A DNA stretch of 64,000 bases from Methylomicrobium sp. wino1 (GCF_003932755.1 NZ_CP024202.1:4992497-5056496); one strand, 5' to 3'; positions 1 through 8,650 are shown, numbered from the stretch's first letter. The notes: a model not told the origin generated them from the letters alone. Numbers and translations: made by a program.

Positions 1-784
1 TGTGTTTTATATGGTTATGGTGATCGTTGCCGCGCCGTTCGTCGGCAAGGCCGATGTGGTATTTCGACGTCGCCGCAATTTTTTAACGGTTTGGCGGGGT
101 ATGCGGTTTCGCGGTTGAAGCGTTGTCCTTGGGTGTTGGAGATTCGCGATTTATGGCCGGAGTCGATTCTTGCCGTCGGGGCGATCAAGAATAAGAAGAT
201 TATCGGCGCTTTGGAATGGCTGGAAAGATTCGCTTACCGCAAGGCTGACCGTATCGTAGTGGTTACCAATGCCTTTAAGGTGCATATTGTGGCGTATGGC
301 GGTAGTGAGAGTAAAACGACCGTTATTCGTAACGGCGTCGACCTCGGTTTTTTTGCCGATCAACCGCGCGACGATGCGTTTGCCGATTCGCTGGGTGTTA
401 AGGGTAAGTTTGTTGCGGCGTACGTCGGTACGCACGGCATGGCGCATGGCTTGGATGTGATTCTCGATGCGGCCGAAATGTTGCGGGATCGTGAAGACAT
501 TTCTGGTTCCCACGGTCCTCCGTGGGAACCCATACGTTGGTTGCCGAGGCAAGATCGGTATGCATTCCCACGGAGGACCGTGGGAACGAGGAAAAAATGC
601 CGGTTCGGGGATTGGTATCGAACCCGAAAATGCGAAGGAACTGGCTGCCGCGATTACGGCTTTGGCCGATGCGCCGAAAAAATGCGCGGCGATGGGTGAA
701 GCCGGGAAAGCCTGTGTGAGTGCCGAATTCGATCGCCGAGCGTTGGCGCGGCGTTTTGAGGAGGTTTTGGTTTCGGTTGTGTAG
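1..784 (+). pseudogene. Decayed family 4 glycosyltransferase, cut by the window edge
   Basis: The reading frame from base 2 gives a glycosyltransferase N-domain (KADVV, then after a frameshift near 59-61 STSPQFF, LEIRDLWPES, ADRIVVVTN, VIRNGVD), which is typical of GT4 enzymes that transfer sugars in polysaccharide or lipid-glycan synthesis. At about 503 the frame runs into a palindromic repeat. Sequence of the same gene resumes after about 600 (GIGIEPENAKELAAAI, then the alpha-helical C-terminal tail ending at 784). Most of the C-terminal nucleotide-sugar binding domain is missing between these parts. So the gene has a frameshift, an internal deletion and a repeat insertion, and is surely non-functional. 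Pieces of the same gene recur at 2.2, 7.3 and 9.1 kb. Original substrate unknown; the 5' end lies outside the window. Confidence 0.8.
503..594. repeat. Palindromic repeat R1, copy a (inside the glycosyltransferase remnant)
   Basis: Two inverted arms (TTCCCACGGTCCTCCGTGGG and its near-mirror ending in GTGGGAACGAGGA), each itself a hairpin, flank a conserved core of about 40 bp. Other copies lie at 845-937, 2534-2628, 7496-7588 and 7821-7914. Half copies lie at 9222-9270 (left half) and 33391-33454 (right half). It encodes no protein of its own; open frames that cross it are accidental. Confidence 0.85.
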
Positions 785-844
785 GGTGCTGCATTGCGCA
801 CCGGGGTTCACTGCTATTAAGTTAATGGAAGGACAATCCTAGGT

Positions 845-1143
845 TCTGGTTCCCACGGTCCTCCGTGGGAACCCATACGTTGGTTGCCGAGGCAAGATCG
901 GTATGCGTTCCCACGGAGGACCGTGGGAACGAGGAAATTCGACCGCCGGGTATTGGCGCGGCGTTTTGAGGAGGTTTTGGTTTCGGTTGTTTAGGGTGCC
1001 GTATCGGGCACCGGGGTTAGGATGCGGTTGATTGGCTGCAATGTGTTGTCAAGGTGCGCGGTGCGCAGCCTACTGTGCTTAGCCTTTGTGGCTTCGATGG
1101 CTTTTTGGGGTGTTTTGCTTGTTCGTCTCCGATTATCGCGATC
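845..1143. repeat. Composite repeat unit: R1 copy b, glycosyltransferase tail, REP halves, R2 block
   Basis: After R1 (845-937) comes a short piece of the glycosyltransferase C-terminus (936-993). Then come a degenerate REP half (about 993-1016), a GTGCGCGGTGCGCAGCCTAC half (about 1054-1075) and a block of about 90 bp (R2) that recurs at 2655-2764, 7614-7724 and 7941-8051. The order of parts is close to the other composite units, so this is one dispersed mosaic rather than unrelated repeats. Confidence 0.75.
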
Positions 1144-1228
1144 TGAAGGCCGATGAAGGTATTCGACATTACCAAATATCCGCTTGGCCCACCCATACTT
1201 CGACAGGCAGAGGCAAAATTCGGTTTTA

Positions 1229-1556
1229 TTATGTCAATTCTACCAACAGCGCACCCGATTCGAATTTTTTCTTAATCGCTGGTAGTAGTCGAGCGAACCA
1301 CTCTAGTAATTCTTTACGCCGTGTGTTGCCTACCCTTACCCAGCATAAACGGCAAGGGTTTTCATCAGAATTATGCAAAATCACAAAGTCTTCATCTTTG
1401 GTAATGATGATATATTTGTTCTGTTTAGCCCAGTTCCAGATATCTGGATCGGGTGTCTGCCATATTTAAATCAAAAACATGTTTGGTCTCATTTCCGTGC
1501 TGTTGAAGCATTCGGGCTAAACCAATGGGTAATTGTGCATCCACTAAAAAACGCAT
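1229..1556 (-). pseudogene. DUF5615 PIN-like toxin, frameshifted
   Basis: Reading from the ATG at 1556-1554 the product begins MRFLVDAQLPIGLARMLQQ, with the acidic residue and LP motif of DUF5615 PIN-like nucleases. It continues to NMADT, where the frame breaks near 1447-1457. The next frame carries the rest (DPDIWNWAKQ, IITKDEDF, then the C-terminus ending at 1229). The conserved D-x-D-I-W and TKDEDF motifs are both present, so only a small indel separates the halves. DUF5615 proteins are predicted RNases paired with DUF433 antitoxins, and the DUF433 gene stops one base upstream. The toxin is inactive unless the indel is a sequencing error. Confidence 0.8.
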
Positions 1557-1557
1557 T

Positions 1558-1782
1558 TTAAGCAACGTTTAATATCGGGTGATCCAATTGTTGCGCTGCA
1601 TATTCAAGAGAGGCTTTGATATCCTCATATTCAAGGTAGGGGTAGTCTTCTAAGATTTCATCTGTGGTGGCACCTGCAGCTAGTAAATCAATAATATCTT
1701 TTACTCTGATTCGCATATGGCGAATGCAAGGGTGTCCACCGCATATTTGTGGGTCAATGGTAATTCTATTTAATGTATTCAT
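1558..1782 (-). CDS. DUF433 antitoxin
   Basis: This 74-residue protein has the DUF433 signature: DPQICGGHPCIRHMRIRV, then IIDLLAAGATTDEILEDYPYL and EDIKASLEYA, a winged-helix DNA-binding fold. DUF433 proteins are the antitoxins of type II modules with DUF5615 PIN-like toxins. The toxin gene follows directly on the same strand with a one-base gap but is frameshifted, so this antitoxin is now probably an orphan. The start is the ATG at 1782-1780; no strong ribosome binding site is seen before it. Such antitoxins normally repress their own operon. Confidence 0.85.
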   Translation of the reverse strand: MNTLNRITIDPQICGGHPCIRHMRIRVKDIIDLLAAGATTDEILEDYPYLEYEDIKASLEYAAQQLDHPILNVA

Positions 1783-1984
1783 AATGGCAATAGGGTTACT
1801 TGTTGTGTTGCATAATTCGGTTTGCTTACGGGACGCGTCGTCGAAGTCGCTCTTACAATAACATAGTCTTCTTACATCAAATTACGGTTTTTTAAATTCT
1901 TTCTCCGGTAAATAAGGGTAAAAGGGTCAGGTTCTGAGCTATCCCCTCAAAACTCTCGTTCCCATGCTCTGCATCACTGCCATC

Positions 1985-2180
1985 ACAGAAAAAGGGTCAG
2001 GTTACATTCTTGTCGGCTAACATTGACCATAAATAGGTGCGTAGCTTGTTGTGCTTAGCCATTGTGGCTTCGATGGCTTTTTTGGGTATTCGGACTGTTC
2101 GGCTTCGATTATCGCGATCTGGGGATCGCTCCCACAGTGACATTATAAAAGGGGTTATAAAAGGGGTCCATATAAAAGGG
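1985..2180. repeat. Dispersed block with GGGGTCAGGTTAC motifs and partial R2
   Basis: The motif AAAAGGGTCAGGTTAC is followed by TGTCGGCTAACATTG and a partial R2 block ending in GGGGATCGCTCCCACAG. The same arrangement, shortened, occurs at 10021-10135. GGGGTCAGGTTAC repeats are common next to Y1/REP-type transposase remnants in proteobacteria. No coding capacity is seen. Confidence 0.6.
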
Positions 2181-2197
2181 GTCAGGTTACTTTTCAG

Positions 2198-2515
2198 ACC
2201 GTCAGTGCGATCAAGAATAAGAAGATTATCTGCGCTTTGGAATGACTGGAAAGATTCGCTTACCGTAAGGCGGAACGTATTGTAGCGGTTACTATGCATT
2301 CAGGTTGCATATTGTGGCGTATGGCGGTAGTGAGAGTAAAACGACGGTTATTCGTAACGGCGTTGATCTCGTTTTTTTGTCGATCAACCGTGCGATGATG
2401 CGTTTGCCGATTCGCTGGGTGTTAAGGGTAAGTTTGTTGCGGCTTATGTCGGCACGCATGGCATGACGCATGGTTTGGATGTGATTCTCGATGCGGCCGA
2501 AATGTTGCGGGATCG
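2198..2515 (+). pseudogene. Second fragment of the same glycosyltransferase
   Basis: About 310 bp align with bases 170-500 of the first remnant: equivalents of AIKNKK, the ALEW-LERFAYRKA region, SESKTTVIRNGVD and GTHGM-HGLDVILDAAEML can all be read, but in shifting frames and with an in-frame TGA. The similarity ends close to an R1 copy, exactly as in the first remnant. It is therefore a duplicate made after R1 had entered the gene. No function is left. Confidence 0.75.
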
Positions 2516-2533
2516 AGAAGACATTGTGTTTTT

Positions 2534-2923
2534 TCTGGTTCCCACGGTCCTCCGTGGGAACCCATACGTTGGTTGCCGAGGCAAGATCGGTATGCATTCC
2601 CACGGGAGGACCGTGGGAACGAGGAAAAGTTGATTGGTTGCAACGGCGATGCAAAGGTGCGCGTTGCGCAGCCTACTGTGCTTAGCCTTTGTGGCTTCGA
2701 TGGCTTTTTGGGGTGTTTTGCTTGTTCGTCTTCGATTATCGCGATCTGGGGATCGCTCCCACAGCAGCCTTTGCCGAATTCGACCGCCGGGTGTTGGCGC
2801 GGCGATTTGAGGAGGTTTTGGAATCGGTTGTGTAGAGTGTGCATCGCGCACCTGGTCTCGAACGCGGTCTGTCATTGATCTGAACGCCTTGTAAAGGTGC
2901 GCGGTGCGCAGCCTACTGTGCAA
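2534..2923. repeat. Composite repeat unit with R1 copy c
   Basis: The order is R1 (2534-2628, one extra G in the right arm), the linker TTGATTGGTTGCAACGGCGA, a REP half, R2 (2655-2764), a glycosyltransferase tail (2773-2835), a REP half (2833-2856) and another REP half (about 2897-2923). It matches the units at 7496-8145 part for part. The IS21-type element begins a few bases downstream. Confidence 0.75.
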
Positions 2924-3037
2924 CGTTTTGCGGTTGCTTTGTGTTAACGCCGACATAAACCCGCAACTATTTGCCGCAGGATAAAATCAAAAAAATACGG
3001 CGGACGGCACATCTTCAAAGCATTATAAAACGCCCCG

Positions 3038-3229
3038 CTAAAACGGGATCTCATCATTGAAATCGCACTCCTCATATTCCGCCTGTTGTTCATCCTGTAT
3101 TGTTTTGTACATGTCCAGGATATCCTCACCATAACGTTGCCAAATGGCTTCTTTCAAATCATCGAGGAACTGATAGACGCAATCGGCCTCTTCCGGTGTC
3201 CAATGTGTGGTGATTTTCAGTATTTTCAT
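3038..3229 (-). CDS. Small acidic protein at the end of the IS21 element
   Basis: This 63-residue protein is rich in Asp and Glu, especially near the C-terminus (DEQQAEYEECDFNDEIPF). It starts with ATG overlapping the istB stop by four bases, so it is translationally coupled to the transposition genes. No known domain is recognised. Its place in the operon suggests a role in the element, perhaps as a partner or regulator of IstA/IstB, but that is inference only. Confidence 0.65.
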   Translation of the reverse strand: MKILKITTHWTPEEADCVYQFLDDLKEAIWQRYGEDILDMYKTIQDEQQAEYEECDFNDEIPF

Positions 3230-3984
3230 TTGGCGGCCCCTTGTTGTCTGCTGCGTCGTTCCGTCGCTTGTTCTTTGGCCTCTTTCATGCGATACGATTG
3301 TCCCTCGATCGCGATGATCTCACTGTGATGAACCAACCGGTCAACCAGAGAGACGACACAAGCGGCATTGGGAAAGACGTCGTTCCATTCGGCGAACGGG
3401 CGATTGGTAGTGACCAGCGTTGAACGTTGTTCATAGCGTTGATTGACGATTTCAAACAGCAGATCCGCGTGGCGGTTGCTGTAGGAGAGATAGCCGACTT
3501 CATCGATGATTAACAAAGCCGGTTTGGCGTAGTGCTTGATTCTTCGCCGCAGTGCGTTGTCGCTGTCCAGGGCGGCCAGGTCATTGAGCATGTTGGCGGC
3601 CGTTGTGAACAAGACCGTATGGCCGTGCATCACCGCTTGATAACCGAGGTTTTGCGCCAGGGTTGATTTGCCCACGCCGTTACCGCCCAGTAGGATGATA
3701 TTATTGGCGCCGGTTAAAAAATCCAAGTGCATTAACGCATGGATCGCGTTTTGATCTATTTTATCCGGCCACTGCCAATCGAATTCGGTTAAGGGTTTAA
3801 AGCGTCCCAGTTTAGCGTGACTTAAACGGCGCTCCAGTGAACGTTGTTTTCGCTCTTGCCGTTCCCAGTTTAATAGGGTTTCCAGCCAGGGATACTGTGC
3901 TTGCGTCAGTTCATGCCAATGCGCCTGCACCCCATGAAGCTTGAGCTCAATCGCTTGTTGCTTGAGTTGGTCGGCATCAATCAT
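3226..3984 (-). CDS. istB: IS21 helper ATPase IstB
   Basis: The 252-residue protein matches IstB, the DnaC/DnaA-like AAA+ ATPase that prepares target DNA for IstA. The N-terminal part (LKLHGVQAHW...) is followed by a Walker A motif GGNGVGKST (about residues 99-107) and a Walker B-type LLIIDEVGYLSY (about 152-163). TTNRPFAEW and DRLVHHSEIIAIEG follow, as usual for the family. Length is normal. It overlaps the 3' end of istA by eight bases and the next gene by four, which indicates coupled translation. Confidence 0.95.
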   Translation of the reverse strand: MIDADQLKQQAIELKLHGVQAHWHELTQAQYPWLETLLNWERQERKQRSLERRLSHAKLGRFKPLTEFDWQWPDKIDQNAIHALMHLDFLTGANNIILLGGNGVGKSTLAQNLGYQAVMHGHTVLFTTAANMLNDLAALDSDNALRRRIKHYAKPALLIIDEVGYLSYSNRHADLLFEIVNQRYEQRSTLVTTNRPFAEWNDVFPNAACVVSLVDRLVHHSEIIAIEGQSYRMKEAKEQATERRSRQQGAAK

Positions 3985-5593
3985 GGTTTTCCTCCTTGGT
4001 TATCGCTGTTATAGCGTTCTCTGGCTCTGGTTCTTTCTTTTGCGCTTTCTTTTTCTCCTTCTCCTTCTCCTTATCCTGCTCTGTTTCGCTGTCATTGACC
4101 GGGCCGTCCTCATGACTGGGATTGAGTTGGTCATAGTCAGCCAGGTTGACCGCTTTGACGCAGTACGGCTTGACTTTATCGGGTACCGCGACAGCCAGGG
4201 GCGGCGGTTGCCGTTTTTCATCACGCCGGCGTTCCAGGATTTGTTGCACCGCTTGCGGGTAGGGCGATTGCTGTTTGAGCGCTTCGTCGAGCGCGCTGTG
4301 CAATTCGTCCCGGCCATAGTCATCCAATAGCTGGTTCAGTAAGCGGAGGGTGGTGGTTAACACATGGCCCCGTTGGATGGCTTGCTGCAGAAAAAGGGGA
4401 ATATGCGCGGAAGCGGCGCTTAAGCGGTCTTGCCCGCGGTGCTGCTTGGCGTTGGTTTTTTGCAGCCATAAGGCATTAATATGGTTTTCATCTTCGATTT
4501 GCTTAGCCTTATCGAAACTGCGTCGATGTTCGGCAATCATGTGTTCGCCATCCACTATGCAGAGCTGCTTAAGATCGGCGATCACCGTCAGCGGTTTTTG
4601 TACGTGCTGATGCGGAATCGAGTAATCATTCAAGTCAAAGCGGATATAAGGCGTCTTTCGGGCTATGACCGGTTTCCTTTCACGGGTATCAAACGGGTTG
4701 TCCGGCAGACTGAGCAAACGCGGCTGCTCCTGATGAAAAGCCTCCTTCACCGTCAGTTCGGTATTTTCCGGGCAGCGCCGCTCGCCGCTAACGCCTTGAC
4801 ACCATTGATCGGCCTGATGATTCAGTTCTTCGAGTGTTTGAAAATGTCGCGCGGCAAAAAAGTTATCCCGGATATAACGAATCGCCCGCTCCACACGGCC
4901 TTTTTCATTGCCGCGCGCGACGGCGACCGGGCGTGGCTCAAAGCGATAATGCGCGGATAAGGCCAGCAACGTGGGATGAAAACGGATGGCGTCGCCTTGG
5001 CGTTCCAGCACGGCCGACTTGAGATTGTCATAGAGCAGCACCTTGGGTAAGCCATTCCAGGCCTCGAACGCCGCCACATGACCGCGTAAAAAGTTTTCCA
5101 TTTGTTGATTGAGGTAAAACTGCAAATAGATTTGCCGCGACCAACTTAACACCATCACAAACGCCATTAACGGCCGTTTGGCTTTGCCTATTTGAAGCGA
5201 ACCAAAGTGGCCCCAATCCACTTGGGCCTGTTCACCGGGTAAGGTTTTTAAGCGCAAATAGGCTTCCGGCTGTCGGCGCGGCCGCAGTTGACTGATGCGC
5301 TGGCGGAACTGGCTGGGGCCGCCGGGATAACCCCGTTGTTTCGCCATCTCATACAGCCTGGCGGCCGTCAGGGTCGGAAACTGCGCCAAGGTCTCCCGGA
5401 TAAACGGCAAATACGGATCGATGATCGATGGCCGCGGCGAGCGTTCAACCTTCGGCAGGCCGGCTTGCGATAACACGCGATCAATAACGGAATGATGGAT
5501 GCCTAACTGGGTGGCAATCGTGCCGACTCGCCACTGCTCCACAAAATGATAACGCAGTATTTTCGCTTCAATGTCTTTATTTAGGGTCATCAT
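3977..5593 (-). CDS. istA: IS21 transposase IstA
   Basis: IstA is the DDE transposase of IS21 elements. The N-terminus has a helix-turn-helix (WRVGTIATQLGIHHSVIDRVL). The catalytic core shows QVDWGHFG, LLYDNLKSAV and NEKGRVERAIRYIRD, which supply the D, D and E residues. The C-terminus is highly charged (a run of lysine and glutamate), a usual but here lengthy tail. I place the start at the ATG at 5593, which overlaps the upstream zinc-ribbon stop (ATGA) and sits next to a G-rich ribosome binding site. A longer frame up to 5698 lies inside the neighbouring gene and is not credible. 538 residues. Confidence 0.93.
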   Translation of the reverse strand: MMTLNKDIEAKILRYHFVEQWRVGTIATQLGIHHSVIDRVLSQAGLPKVERSPRPSIIDPYLPFIRETLAQFPTLTAARLYEMAKQRGYPGGPSQFRQRISQLRPRRQPEAYLRLKTLPGEQAQVDWGHFGSLQIGKAKRPLMAFVMVLSWSRQIYLQFYLNQQMENFLRGHVAAFEAWNGLPKVLLYDNLKSAVLERQGDAIRFHPTLLALSAHYRFEPRPVAVARGNEKGRVERAIRYIRDNFFAARHFQTLEELNHQADQWCQGVSGERRCPENTELTVKEAFHQEQPRLLSLPDNPFDTRERKPVIARKTPYIRFDLNDYSIPHQHVQKPLTVIADLKQLCIVDGEHMIAEHRRSFDKAKQIEDENHINALWLQKTNAKQHRGQDRLSAASAHIPLFLQQAIQRGHVLTTTLRLLNQLLDDYGRDELHSALDEALKQQSPYPQAVQQILERRRDEKRQPPPLAVAVPDKVKPYCVKAVNLADYDQLNPSHEDGPVNDSETEQDKEKEKEKKKAQKKEPEPENAITAITKEENHD

Positions 5594-6027
5594 CCCCCCT
5601 CGCCCGCGAAGCGGTTCCGCAATACAGGTAAAATCCGGCCGGCATGGACAAAATCCCGGCGTAACCAAGGCGCACACAGAGCACCGCAATGGTGACAACG
5701 CAAATCACCGGCCATGAATTCGATGGTTTCGGCTTTTTCGAGTCCGGTGCGCTTACGTTTCAGTACATCATGAGCGGTCACCGGTAAGGAACCCTGATGC
5801 GTTACTTTTTGTTTCTGTCGTTCCCGAAACCGTTGTTGACGGCTGGCATTATGGAAGCGTCCTGAGCGGGTGCACTGATATTTTTTCCCGGCGCGCCTGC
5901 GGGAGTCTAAACGAGCGGACGCGGCGCATCCGCGGGTGCAATAACGCTGACCACGATCACAACTTGAGCAGATGATGACCTGGGTATGACAACGGTGACA
6001 ATGATAAAGGCGGGCGGATCGGCACAT
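5590..6027 (-). CDS. Zinc-ribbon protein leading the IS21 operon
   Basis: This 145-residue protein opens with paired metal-binding motifs (HCHRCH, CSSCDRGQRYC) and has a second pair later (CHHCGALCAPW). The middle is Arg/Lys-rich (RQQRFRERQKQK), as in DNA-binding proteins. Its stop overlaps the istA ATG. I do not recognise a named family. The gene position suggests a DNA-binding accessory factor of this IS21 lineage. The ATG at 6027 fits the start better than the TTG two codons earlier. Function is inferred from motifs and context only. Confidence 0.7.
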   Translation of the reverse strand: MCRSARLYHCHRCHTQVIICSSCDRGQRYCTRGCAASARLDSRRRAGKKYQCTRSGRFHNASRQQRFRERQKQKVTHQGSLPVTAHDVLKRKRTGLEKAETIEFMAGDLRCHHCGALCAPWLRRDFVHAGRILPVLRNRFAGEGG

Positions 6028-6130
6028 CGACAAAAAGGCCGATGAGGGCTGGATTTATTCCCCAGATATGTCACACTGAGGATCGTGCTTCGGCACGGTT
6101 TTGGGGGTATGGCGTCAGCGTTGACCGTCA

Positions 6131-6410
6131 AATCTTGGTGGCGTCATACCTTCTCTCAACGACACCGCTCTTTATACCGCTGACCGTGATGCTTTGCTTG
6201 ATTATTGATGAATTGCGTTCGGAAAAAACCCTCCATCACGATTTTTTCAGCAGGCTATTTGAGGCTGGGGGATAACGTGGGGGGATTTTAATATTCGGCA
6301 AATAACTGCGGATTTGGGCTGGTTTTTACACTTTGACATCAGTGTATATTTTACTGCTTGAATAATCGGCTCACGGCATACTGAATCAACCGATCAAAAT
6401 CGAGGGGCAA
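6131..6410. other. No gene seen between the IS21 element and the antitoxin remnants
   Basis: Short frames here have no recognisable product or ribosome binding site. The stretch is probably an old intergenic region. Confidence 0.5.
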
Positions 6411-6414
6411 CGCC

Positions 6415-6537
6415 ATGCAAAGCGTTTCTGTTTCCGAACAAGGTCAAAGTCGTAATTCCGCTTGAATTTCGCAAAAATCAGGCATTCTCGCTGGTTCGCA
6501 GCTTAGACAAAGCCGGATGAAAGTCGAAGTCAAATAA
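6415..6537 (+). pseudogene. AbrB/MazE-type antitoxin remnant
   Basis: An ATG with a good ribosome binding site (GAGGGG) starts MQSVSVSEQGQ. After a one-base shift the next frame reads KVVIPLEFRK, the start of a swapped-hairpin AbrB domain (normally SEKGQVVIPKEIR). A further shift is needed to reach the later MKVEVK. The piece is too short and broken to work. It sits upstream of another toxin-antitoxin pair. Confidence 0.55.
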
Positions 6538-6666
6538 CGCATATCGCCTACGCGCTCCGAAGATGGCTATGACCTATTGGTATGCAAACAAGCGGGAGAA
6601 AGACATTGCGAGGATTTTGAAATACGGACGGTTTAACCGATGCCAACTTGGGGAACTCCAAAAATT

Positions 6667-6927
6667 ATGACCACGATACATATCAAAATACAAGAAGCCT
6701 ATGTCGATCGATTAATGGCTATCTTGTCCAAGCATCAAGAATTAAAAATCGACGATATTGAGATCGATCGTTTTTCTCAAGAGGGAAACGTTCAAAAAAT
6801 GTTAAAAAAACAAAAACTCATGCAGATAGCGAAAGACTGTGCAACTTTGCCTACGCTCGATCATCGTTCCCCTGATCAAATCCTTGGTTATGATCAAAGC
6901 GATAACGGTTTATGGGGTAATGATTGA
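6667..6927 (+). CDS. VapB-like antitoxin
   Basis: The C-terminus reads LPTLDHRSPDQILGYDQSDNGLW, the D-x-R-x-x-D-E-I-L-G-Y-D motif of PSK/VapB-type antitoxins that occupies the toxin active site. The N-terminus (IHIKIQEAYVDRLMAIL) could form a short DNA-binding or helical segment. The stop codon overlaps the toxin start (TGATG), the usual coupling in such operons. The start is uncertain: ATG at 6667 or ATG at 6640, nine codons upstream. The partner toxin is frameshifted. Confidence 0.75.
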   Translation: MTTIHIKIQEAYVDRLMAILSKHQELKIDDIEIDRFSQEGNVQKMLKKQKLMQIAKDCATLPTLDHRSPDQILGYDQSDNGLWGND

Positions 6928-7314
6928 TGGTTATCGATTCATCCGTAGTGATCGCAGTATTGCTGCTCGAGCCGGATGCCGACCAATTATTGAATCAACT
7001 CATTGAAGCGGAGACACTTTACCTGAGTGCGGTTAGTCTCGTCGAAACTGCTATGGTCATCGAATATAAGAAAGGCGTTGCCTGTGCCAAAAAATTAGAC
7101 GAATGGCTTGCTAATTTGTCCCCCCATTATTGTCGAATTCGATCATCAGCAGGCCAAACTGGCACGAACAGCATGGCGAGAATACGGTAAAGGCCGACAT
7201 CCGGCTAAATTGAATTTTGGTGATTGTTGCAGCTACGCGCTTGCCAAACAACTCAACAAGCCATTGCTGTTCAAAGGAAACGATTTTTCCCAAACCGATA
7301 TGGGATCAAAGTGA
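6927..7314 (+). pseudogene. VapC-type PIN toxin, frameshifted in a C6 tract
   Basis: The first frame (MVIDSSVVIAVLLLEPDAD..., LYLSAVSLVETAMVIE) has the first two acidic sites of a VapC RNase. At about 7119-7124 the tract TCCCCCCATT shifts the frame. Removing one C gives LSPIIVEFDHQQAKLARTAW and then LNFGDCCSYALAKQLNKPLLFKGNDFSQTD, with the last acidic residues in place. The full-length protein would be about 128 residues, normal for VapC. The lesion is a single base in a homopolymer, so it may be a recent mutation, a phase-variable tract or a sequencing error. Confidence 0.85.
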
Positions 7315-7334
7315 ATGTTTTAAAAGGGTTACTT

Positions 7335-7494
7335 TTCTTGCCGTCGGTGCGATCAAAAATAAGAAGATTATCGGCGCTTTGGAATGGCTGGAAAGATTCG
7401 CTTACCGTAAGGCGGATCGTATCGTAGCGGTTACCCATGCATTTAAGTTGCATATTGTGGCGCATGGCGGTAGCGAGAGTAAGACGGACGTTAT
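7335..7494 (+). pseudogene. Third glycosyltransferase fragment
   Basis: About 160 bp match the first remnant from LAVGAIKNKKIIGALEWLERF to SESKT, with near identity, and end at R1 copy d. The frame stays open across this piece but has no start region or catalytic domain. It follows the broken VapC gene by 20 bp. It is a transposed or duplicated scrap. Confidence 0.75.
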
Positions 7495-7495
7495 T

Positions 7496-8145
7496 TCTGG
7501 TTCCCACGGTCCTCCGTGGGAACCCATACGTTGGTTGCCGAGGCAAGATCGGTATGCATTCCCACGGAGGACCGTGGGAACGAGGAAAAGTTGATTGGTT
7601 GCAACGGCGATGCAAAGGTGCGCGGTGCGCAGCCTACTGTGCTTAGCCTTTGTGGCTTCGATGGCTTTTTGGGGTGTTTTGCTTGTTCGTCTCCGATTAT
7701 CGCGATCTGGGGATCGCTCCCACAGCAGCCTTTGCCGAATTCGACCGCCGGATATTGGCGCGGCGTTTTGAGGAAGTTTTGGCTTCGATTGTGTAGGGTG
7801 CCGCATTGCGCACCGGGGTTTTCTGGTTCCCACGGTCCGCCGTGGGAACCCATACATTGGTTGCCGAGGCAAGATCGGTATGCATTCCCACGGAGGACCG
7901 TGGGAACGAGGAAAAGTTGATTGGTTGCAATGGCGTTGTCAAGGTGCGCGGTGCGCAGCCTACTGTGCTTAGCCTTTGTGGCTTCGATGGCTTTTTGGGG
8001 TGTTTTGCTTGTTCGTCTCCGATTATCGCGATCTGGGGATCGCTCCCACAGCAGCCTTTGCCGAATTCGACCGCCGGATATTGGCGCGGCGTTTTGAAGA
8101 AGTTTTGGAATCGGTTGTGTAGGGTGCCGCATCGCGCACCGGGGT
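7496..8145. repeat. Tandem duplication of the composite repeat unit
   Basis: Two almost identical units of about 325 bp lie head to tail (7496-7820 and 7821-8145). Each has R1, a TTGATTGGTTGCAA linker, a REP half, R2, a glycosyltransferase tail (7733-7795 and 8059-8122) and a degenerate REP half. Long open frames run through both on either strand, because the unit lacks stop codons in several frames; they are not genes. Confidence 0.85.
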
Positions 8146-8365
8146 TCGGACGTGGTTGATTGGGATAAAAAGGTACTAGGATAAAAAGGTACTATAAAGG
8201 CATTCAATGCCAGTTATCAGTTACTTAAGGCGCGGCGCCTATTGGCATCGATTCGCTATTGCCATGGCAGGCAGGGAAGAGCCGATTTTTTTAGGTGAAG
8301 TCCGCAATTGAGTAGGTGGGTATTGTAAACCAAATCATTGTAGCCATTAGAATTATAGCTTTCGG

Positions 8366-8650
8366 CTAAGCTACATCTCGTGCGGCCTCTTCAATGATGC
8401 TATCGGGAACGCCCAGTTTCTTTAATGCTGCGATCAATTTCGCTTCTTTGCTAAATGTAAATTGCGCTTCATCTCGGCGTAGCCCTTCACTAATGTATGA
8501 TTTTAATAACGCCTGATAGCCTGAAAAGCCTTTGTAGGGTGCAATAGCCTTCATAGACTCCACTACATCGACCGGAATACGTAAGGTAATTGAAGTCATT
8601 GGACGGTCTTTGGTTAAACGGTTTTTAAGAGTGTCAGAAATCATAGTCAT
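8366..8650 (-). CDS. brnA: BrnA-type antitoxin
   Basis: The 94-residue protein contains a ribbon-helix-helix segment (SITLRIPVDVVESMKAIAPYKGFSGYQALLKSYI), matching BrnA antitoxins that bind and neutralise the BrnT RNase and repress their operon. It overlaps the 3' end of brnT by 17 bases, the usual toxin-first order of brnTA. The first ATG is used; an internal ATG at MTSITLR would also give a complete RHH domain. Both genes look intact. Confidence 0.85.
   Translation of the reverse strand: MTMISDTLKNRLTKDRPMTSITLRIPVDVVESMKAIAPYKGFSGYQALLKSYISEGLRRDEAQFTFSKEAKLIAALKKLGVPDSIIEEAARDVA

Larger units (their letters stand above)
2942..6130. mobile_element. IS21-family insertion sequence with two accessory genes
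   Basis: Four minus-strand genes in tight overlap (zinc-ribbon protein, istA, istB, small acidic protein) fill the element. Imperfect inverted ends can be aligned: TTAACGCCGACATAAACCC near 2944-2962 and the complement of a similar stretch near 6104-6126 (TCAACGCTGACGCCATACCC). The exact ends and any target duplication were not resolved. IS21 elements move by a cut-and-paste-like mechanism that needs both IstA and IstB. All four genes look intact, so the element may still be active. Confidence 0.75.

Noticed and set aside
7491..8207. Long minus-strand open frame through the tandem repeat units
   Set aside because: It is made only of R1, R2 and gene-tail repeats; the same peptide pieces recur wherever the repeats do, on both strands.
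8207..8311. 34-codon frame MPVISYLRRGAYWHRFAIAM
   Set aside because: It has no clear ribosome binding site or family; possibly a scrap of a gene, but not supported.
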